The position numbers were made by a program, and so were the translations under genes. A stretch of 13,421 bases of DNA from Coemansia sp. RSA 922 (lineage: Eukaryota > Kickxellomycota > Kickxellomycetes > Kickxellales > Kickxellaceae): the NCBI GenBank assembly GCA_027577415.1, contig JANBQS010000693.1, positions 1 through 13,421 on the forward strand, read 5' to 3'. Positions 8,776 through 13,421 of this stretch are shown here, one piece after another (within the stretch, counting starts at the first letter, position 1; every line of letters begins with the position of its first letter). The notes below the pieces were generated by a model, which was not told where the DNA came from, did no database searches, and saw only the letters and a program-made list of their open reading frames with translations.

Positions 8776-8872
8776 GGAAAGTGAAGCTGGAAAGTATTTT
8801 TTAGTTGCTAGGTTTGTATCGTGACTAATTAATGTACAACTGAGGTTGGTTTATTTTATGCAAACAATATTA

Positions 8873-9962
8873 CTACGATAGGGATGGGATGACCATGCAC
8901 TTGCCCTCTTGCCTGGCCATTGTATCAGACCGGGCAAAGGCGCACAAGCAGATGGGGCACTTGTGAGGCCGCTCGCCAGTGTGGCCTTTGACATGACGCT
9001 TCAGGTCACTATTGCGACTGAAGCGCTTTTTACACTTCCCACACGCGAAGGGTCGCTCTTGGGCGTCAGGCTCGGCCGTGACTTCCTCATCCGCAGCCTC
9101 CACAGCCAGCTTGAGGCGCTTGGTAGTCTGCGCGGCGGCGTCCTTGCGTGTGCGCTTTCTCGACAAAGTTGGCTCTGGCTTGACATCGTCGGCAGGGCTG
9201 GCTGCTGGAGTAGAAGTATTGGCGCTAGTACTGTCCGAGTCGCTGACATGTGACTCGCCAACACTGGCCTGTGCATGTACAACGTCGTCAAGAAACCATA
9301 ATAGGTCCGAACAAGCCCTGTCGGTGAGCAAAGCTGCAGGTAAGTCGACAGTCGGCTTCTGGTGTATGGCGATGGGGGTAGAGATAGGCGCCGCCAGTAA
9401 TATCTTGGCCTGTAGTGGTGAGTAAAAACTTGAACTTGAGTACAGGTCACCAAACATGCCCATGAAGCCACCTTGCGCCTGTATTCCAAAGAAAACCCCA
9501 TCCAAACTGTTGCTAGCTTCGCTGGCATAGACGACAGGAAACTCTATCCAAAATTGTACTTAATAGTATAATATAGGCAGAAATGCTAGAACAAGAAAAT
9601 TTTCCCAAAAGGAATAGACATGTTAGGGTATGTAGAACAAAAAAGACATTGTCAAACCCAGACTATGACATGCTTATAAATGTTACTACTTTGGATGGGT
9701 CAATTTAAGTGCGCGACTCTTTTAGGGAAATAATGGTCCTGCAAAGAGAGCTAGAATATCCAAGCGCAGGCGCAGCATAGGAATTATTTTAATGCGCAGA
9801 TAGAGGCGTAAACAAGCCCGCCGGCCAAAAAAAATTGGATGCCAAAGACTAGATATCAAAGCACGAAAGGAGAAGGAGAGGGATTGACAAAAACTTACCA
9901 AGGGTTGAAATGGCTGGGTCCAAGGGGCCTAACAAGACGCCGGATACGGTAAATCTATCCAT
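8873..9962 (-). CDS. C2H2 zinc-finger DNA-binding protein, two exons
   Basis: The predicted coding parts are 9962-9899 and 9543-8873, giving 244 residues. Exon 1 starts at an ATG with ACC upstream and ends in CTTG before a perfect GTAAGT donor. The 355-nt intron (9898-9544) ends in GATAG, and the split codon G/AG rejoins exon 2 in frame. The large open frame has no ATG at its left end (only a TTG at 9505), so an upstream exon is needed. Residues about 149-166 are basic (SRKRTRK...KRLK), a likely bipartite nuclear signal. The middle is Ser/Thr/Asp-rich, with a hydrophobic-acidic patch (LLWFLDD, about 103-109) that could be an activation segment. Finger 1 (189-209) is a complete C-x2-C-x12-H-x3-H with helix RNSDLKR, followed by a TGERP linker. 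Finger 2 (217-237) has C-x2-C and helix RSDTMAR, but Gln and Cys replace the two His. It is probably a transcription factor. Its targets are unknown, and the family style is Kruppel-like fungal. Confidence 0.75.
9544..9898 (-). other. Intron of the zinc-finger gene
   Basis: The intron is 355 nt. Its donor GTAAGT (9898-9893) is the ideal fungal consensus. The acceptor is GATAG ending at 9544, and the phase is 1 at both ends, so the reading frame is kept. The branch point is not textbook: the best candidate is the TACTATTAAG stretch about 24-33 nt before the acceptor. The interior is A/T-rich with no open frame of interest. Support comes from the strong donor, the phase match, and the good ATG just upstream of an otherwise ATG-less frame. 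Confidence 0.65.
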
Positions 9963-11171
9963 GGTATAAATGGTGATATGTGCTGGGGAAAAGGGCAGAA
10001 GAGCTAAGCAAGGAAGTCAAAAAGGGAGCAATGTCACGCAGAATTATCCGTGCTTGCCTAATCGACGGTCCAGGACAAGGATTGCGGCTTAGACTGCAGT
10101 ATAGTCATGTTATTTAAAAGAGTTTATTATTGTTTACAGAATAGAACTATTTATCTTCTCTTTATTTTCTGAATTTACCTTTTAGTATTACAGTGCACAA
10201 CAAAAGGCGAGTGGCCAAAAAAGAACACATGCCAAGTGAGCTGCCATGCTCTCCCTTGATAGAAGATTGGAAGTAATAAAAAAGAGACAGGGTTTGCTGA
10301 TACCTTTGAATTGCTGTTACTGATGCAGAGTTTAGATATTAATAAGCAGCAATGGAGACGATAATATCGTGTTTCCGCGCTTTCCCAAGAGAGGACAAAT
10401 GAAAAAAAAGTGCTTGCCACCTCGAGACAGATGAGGCGAATGCTTGATGCATGCAGTAAAGGCCCTATGCAAGAATAGTCGATTGTGTTGGCAAAAATAG
10501 AAACAACAGCAAACAAGGGGAGGTTGCCCTTCAGCCGACAACACATGGAGAAGAAGGCCGGCAGCTTATTTCTTTTTTAGTTGCCTTGCATATAAAACCT
10601 CTGTTGCAGATGATGGCTAGAAATGACGCGAGACAAATGTCTGCCATGTGCTTGTGACTAAAACATTCCCATGGTTCACACAACATTAAGCGGCAGGTTA
10701 GATATAGTGTCATTTGGTGTACATGTCATAAGCTGTTTCATGCATTACATGTTCGGTCAATGGAGGAGAGACCCAATGAGGGTATGGCCCACTTGAAAGA
10801 GCCGAGCTATAACAGTAACAAATATATATTGTAAAAATATGATTGTTCTCTATTGTCTTGAAAATGAAAAGGGCAAAGGGGCCAAAGAGCGTTGGTCGGT
10901 GCTTCAAGTAGCTGTACAGAGGTTTCAAACAGTCTCAAATACAATGGAAATAACCGTCAACTATGTTTAGCAACATCTACCAGGGCTTCTGTACTTGCCT
11001 CGCAGACGACAGTGCACAAGAGAATCAAACTGTCCGTTGATCAGAAGTATAATCAAATCAGACGATCACGCGACTGGACTGGCATGAGCGAGGGCGAGAA
11101 ACAGCTGAGGTATTTCGTCTCTGCTTTCAGTCAATTTGATAATTTGTCTACAATTTTAAAATTAAAATACA
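9963..11171. other. Intergenic region between divergent zinc-finger gene and COQ9
   Basis: The 1.2 kb lies between two divergently transcribed genes and probably contains both promoters. No frame here is convincing. A minus-strand 123-codon frame (10546-10175) has an ATG, but its composition is that of A/T-rich non-coding DNA. A plus-strand frame running into COQ9 (10892-11272) starts only at TTG and overlaps COQ9 out of frame. Plus-strand TATAAAA at about 10590 and a CCAAT pentamer at about 10774 lie far upstream of COQ9. They may be real elements if the COQ9 leader is long, but no initiation site can be fixed from sequence. Confidence 0.5.
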
Positions 11172-11936
11172 ATGAGTCTACGTTTACTCGGTCGGACGGT
11201 CGCCGCTCGCACAGTAGCCAGACCGTCTATTGGCCTGAAGATCCGCCACCTGCAAAGTTCAGTGCCCGATAGCTCTGGGTTCAGCGGCCATGACAACACA
11301 AAGAACAACACCAACCTAGAGATCCTCGACCTAGCGTTGACCAAAGTTCATGACCTCGGGTGGAGTTCCACAGCTGTTGCTCGTGCAGCCACTGAACTAG
11401 GATACTCCAGCATGGCACACGGCGTAGCGCCCGACGGGGCTATCAGCCTGATCTCTCACTTTATGGACAGAGCACTAGACGAAACCTGCATTGAAGTCGA
11501 CGACCAGCTCCACGAGTTCCCTGACACATCCGAGTGCTTGCGATTTATCTGCACCACCAGGCTGAAACAAACCCTGCCCTATGTACAGAGGTGGCCCGAA
11601 GCCGCTGCGATCTTGGCTCAGCCACAAAACGTACCCCTGGCTATGCGCCATCTCACAAACCTGTCCTCCCAAATGTGGTATTTGGCGGGCGATAAGAGTA
11701 CAAGGATTGATTGGTATGCTCGCAGATCTGCCTTGGCTGCAGTGTACCTGTCCACTGAGCTGTTCATGTGCGAGGACAGATCACCAAACCACCAGGACAC
11801 TTGGCGCTTCCTCAAGCAGAGGTTCCAAGACATGGACAAGGCCGAGTACATTGGCTCAAAGACCGTGGCCTTTGGCGAGCAGTTTAGTCGCAACCTTTAC
11901 AACATTCTAGCTTCTCGTGGTTATGTCTCGCACTAA
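11172..11936 (+). CDS. COQ9: Ubiquinone biosynthesis protein COQ9, mitochondrial
   Basis: The 254-residue product is a COQ9-family protein. COQ9 binds isoprenoid and Q intermediates and supports COQ7 (demethoxy-Q hydroxylase) within the CoQ synthome on the matrix face of the inner mitochondrial membrane. It has a TetR-like fold that works in lipid binding, not DNA binding. The first ~30 residues are rich in Arg and Ser with no acid (MSLRLLGRTVAARTVARPS...), a clear mitochondrial presequence. Family blocks follow in order: LGWSSTAVARAATELGYSSMAHG (62-84), WPEAAAILAQPQNVP (141-155) and, nearly unbroken, MWYLAGDKSTRIDWYARR (168-185) and YLSTELFMCEDRS (192-204). Length matches yeast Coq9 (260 aa). 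The ATG at 11172 is the only start that gives the presequence. The gene is intronless and ends 64 bp before the converging BSD2-like gene. Assignment is secure. Confidence 0.95.
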   Translation: MSLRLLGRTVAARTVARPSIGLKIRHLQSSVPDSSGFSGHDNTKNNTNLEILDLALTKVHDLGWSSTAVARAATELGYSSMAHGVAPDGAISLISHFMDRALDETCIEVDDQLHEFPDTSECLRFICTTRLKQTLPYVQRWPEAAAILAQPQNVPLAMRHLTNLSSQMWYLAGDKSTRIDWYARRSALAAVYLSTELFMCEDRSPNHQDTWRFLKQRFQDMDKAEYIGSKTVAFGEQFSRNLYNILASRGYVSH

Positions 11937-12000
11937 CATAGTTATTTATAGAAAAAAGAAGAAGAAAGTACATGTATGGAAAAGAGTGATGTTTTTTTGT
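11937..12000. terminator. Shared 3' intergenic spacer of convergent COQ9 and BSD2-like genes
   Basis: The 64 bp between two stop codons must hold the polyadenylation signals of both transcripts, unless the two 3' UTRs overlap. The plus strand has TTATTTATAG then an A/G-rich run. The minus strand has a matching C/T-rich run. No perfect AATAAA is present on either strand. Overlapping 3' ends are therefore likely. Confidence 0.35.
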
Positions 12001-12894
12001 TTACACATTTTGTTCTGGCGAGCTCTCAATAATAGTCTGCAGTCTCCGCACCCGAACATAGTCAAACATCGCCTTGAGGAATATGGCAGCACCAACGACC
12101 ATAAGCAAGTACGCAAAGTACGCGTTGTCCAGCGGAGTATCCGAGCTATCAGACCCACCCGGCTTTCCCGGCTGACCTGGTGGATAATTGGGATCGTCAA
12201 AGATGTTCTGTCCCAAGTGCGTACGTATGTAAAATCCAAAGTTCATAAATGTGATTCCAAGTCCCGCCAGCGAGCCGTTCTTCGCCGCATGAGATCCATG
12301 CAACAGGAAGGTCAACATATATCCCACGATCTGGAACGCCGTAGAGACCACCAAGTTGACCATGAACGAGCCTATGGACCCCACAGGCATCCCCTCAACG
12401 AGCAGCTCGTCTTCATCGCCCACAGATATAACCGCAGTCTCAAAGTACGGAGGTGCGGAGTTGGACTGCGGACCGTAAATGTCCTGGTACGTGGGTAGCG
12501 ATTCAGTAGGCACTTTGTCGTCGTATCCGAGGTACAGCTCGGGTTTGGCGGCCAAGTTGGCAAACACGCCGTCGGTGGGGTTGGGTCCAGCCAAGCGAGC
12601 TGCAGCGCCTTGTGGTTGCGCAGCTCCTGGGTTTGAGCTTCCTCCGGCAGGGGTAGTCGCTACTGCCTCTTCTGTGTGCGAGGGCTGGGGCTGGGCATCG
12701 GGGATATCTTCGTAGTTGTCATCATCGTCATCGTCGTCAGAGTCCATGGCTGAGGGAGCAACGTTGGTATGGCTTTCACGGGTCAAGCGCTGCTCAACAT
12801 CACCGTGATAGGAAGCGACACTGGACTCGGCTGGCTCCTGGAGTTCAAACTCGTCGAGCTGCTCGAGAATCTTGTAGCTGCGTTCCTTAACCAT
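12001..12894 (-). CDS. BSD2: Bsd2/Ndfip-family ubiquitin-ligase adaptor, three TM segments
   Basis: The 297-residue product belongs to the Bsd2/NDFIP1-2 family. These Golgi and endosomal membrane proteins recruit Rsp5/Nedd4 HECT ligases to cargo such as metal transporters, sending it to the vacuole. The N-terminal half is cytosolic and acidic, with DSDDDDDDD at 51-59, and then carries the family signature DGVFANLAAKPE (108-119). LPTY (133-136) and APPY (147-150) are candidate WW-domain ligands of the xPxY type. No classic PPxY is present, whereas mammalian NDFIPs have both kinds. Three hydrophobic spans follow at about 174-198, 203-225 and 258-277, with the conserved GxxGSFMVNLVVS start of the first. 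The short Pro/Gly/Ser-rich loop (about 235-255) lies between spans two and three. Length fits the family (yeast Bsd2 321 aa, NDFIP1 221 aa). The ATG at 12894 is the first in frame. The symbol is by family; orthology to yeast BSD2 is not proven. Confidence 0.88.
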   Translation of the reverse strand: MVKERSYKILEQLDEFELQEPAESSVASYHGDVEQRLTRESHTNVAPSAMDSDDDDDDDNYEDIPDAQPQPSHTEEAVATTPAGGSSNPGAAQPQGAAARLAGPNPTDGVFANLAAKPELYLGYDDKVPTESLPTYQDIYGPQSNSAPPYFETAVISVGDEDELLVEGMPVGSIGSFMVNLVVSTAFQIVGYMLTFLLHGSHAAKNGSLAGLGITFMNFGFYIRTHLGQNIFDDPNYPPGQPGKPGGSDSSDTPLDNAYFAYLLMVVGAAIFLKAMFDYVRVRRLQTIIESSPEQNV

Positions 12895-13421
12895 GTCTAA
12901 ATGCTACGGAAAGGGTAGAAGAAGAAAAAGTGTAATAGCGAAAGAATAAGATTTAAGTAGAGAGATGGAGAGTATTACTAGATGGAGAGCTAGGAGTTGT
13001 GCAGAAATGTAGGGGAATTGAGGGTGGAGAAAGAAGAGCAAGCACTGCCTTTCGCACAAAGCCCCCTTCCTCCCTTTTCACAGTGCGGAAAATGTGATGC
13101 GGAGTGGTGGGCGGCTGATTGGCTATCCCAAGCCTAGGCTTTAAGAGCTGTGAGCCGTGAGCCATGATCGGAGCCAGCTCGTCTGTGCTCAAAGCAAAAC
13201 GCGGAGGAGGGGGGGCCAGATCCGGGTTGGATCTAGCGACAAAAAAGAAGAAAGAAAGGCAGGGAGGGCGCTTGTTCTTGTTCTTGTGCGCTGGGTGTAC
13301 GCGGGTATGCGCTCAAATTGGGCAAGAAGGGACAGGTCGCGCGACAACAAAAGGGAGTGGTGCAGAGAACGGGATAATAGCGGGGCTGCAATAGTGTGCT
13401 ACCACCATGTTAAAAGAACCA
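12895..13421. promoter_or_regulatory. Upstream region of BSD2-like gene
   Basis: No gene lies within this stretch on either strand. On the minus strand an AGCCAATCA sequence (pentamer at 13118-13122) matches the CCAAT-box core bound by the HAP/NF-Y complex, about 225 bp upstream of the BSD2-like start. A 7-bp tandem repeat GTGAGCC lies at 13150-13163. Further right the plus strand is purine-rich, with simple CTTGTT repeats near 13270-13286. The last bases may be the start of a divergent gene, listed separately. Confidence 0.4.
13407..13421 (+). CDS. Possible start of a divergent gene cut by the window end
   Basis: An ATG at 13407 is preceded by ACCACC, a strong eukaryotic start context, and opens a frame reading MLKE and on out of the window. 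Only five codons are visible. The purine-rich, gene-free stretch before it would suit a promoter shared with the BSD2-like gene. This is a weak call resting only on start context and position. Confidence 0.2.

Noticed and set aside
8540..8780. Complete solo LTR
   Set aside because: No convincing TG...CA ends with a flanking 5-bp duplication could be found and there is no second copy in the window; kept only as one possible reading of the TATA module.
8780..8910. GC-AG intron that would replace the odd end of the second zinc finger
   Set aside because: CCAG/GCAAGA resembles a GC donor, and an acceptor at ATTAG would bring in a His in the right place. The second His would still be missing and the new tail looks non-coding.
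10175..10546. Minus-strand 123-codon frame in the intergenic region
   Set aside because: Composition is that of A/T-rich non-coding DNA, with scattered Cys, Phe and Ser runs and no motif; nothing around it supports a gene.
10892..11272. Plus-strand 126-codon frame upstream of and overlapping COQ9
   Set aside because: It starts only at TTG, overlaps the secure COQ9 frame out of phase and has no recognisable domain. A spliced exon cannot be fully excluded.
1..13421. CRISPR array, prophage, bacterial operon or toxin-antitoxin system
   Set aside because: No spaced repeats and no bacterial or phage gene; all secure genes are eukaryotic housekeeping genes with fungal introns.

Overview
The window looks like nuclear DNA of an early-diverging fungus. 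It holds a plasma-membrane PI 4-kinase (Stt4 family), a mitochondrial ubiquinone-biosynthesis protein (COQ9) and a Bsd2/Ndfip-type ubiquitin-ligase adaptor. The genes are compact and nearly intron-free. Where introns appear they have fungal-style signals (GTAAGT donor, TACTAAC branch point, short length). Intron poverty, near-balanced base composition in coding DNA and the protein style suggest Zoopagomycota/Kickxellomycotina, perhaps a Coemansia relative. The lineage is an inference and was not tested.

Layout from left to right. 86-6928 (minus) is one uninterrupted 2280-codon STT4 gene. Its 5' side (6929 to about 7500) carries a well-formed candidate 70-nt intron (TACTAAC branch point) and an unidentified coding-like stretch. 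7579-7949 (plus) is a decayed C2H2 zinc-finger gene. 7950-8872 has no gene but holds a TATA/AATAAA/pyrimidine-tract module. 8873-9962 (minus) is a zinc-finger gene that I reconstruct as two exons, giving a 244-residue protein with a start codon, donor, acceptor and phase that all agree. 9963-11171 shows no convincing gene and is probably the shared upstream region of the zinc-finger gene and COQ9. 11172-11936 (plus) is COQ9. 12001-12894 (minus) is the BSD2/NDFIP-like gene, tail to tail with COQ9 across 64 bp. 12895-13421 is the BSD2-side upstream region with a CCAAT box; a possible start codon of another gene lies at the right edge.

The genes do not form a pathway or cluster. STT4 makes PI4P at the plasma membrane, COQ9 supports coenzyme Q synthesis in mitochondria, BSD2 recruits Rsp5/Nedd4 ligases to Golgi/endosomal cargo, and the zinc-finger protein is a presumed nuclear DNA-binding factor. 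I found no new multi-gene system. The most informative accessory region is about 7.0-10.0 kb: a live and a dead zinc-finger gene facing each other, an intact gene whose last finger lacks a normal ligand, and unexplained promoter-like and intron-like signals.
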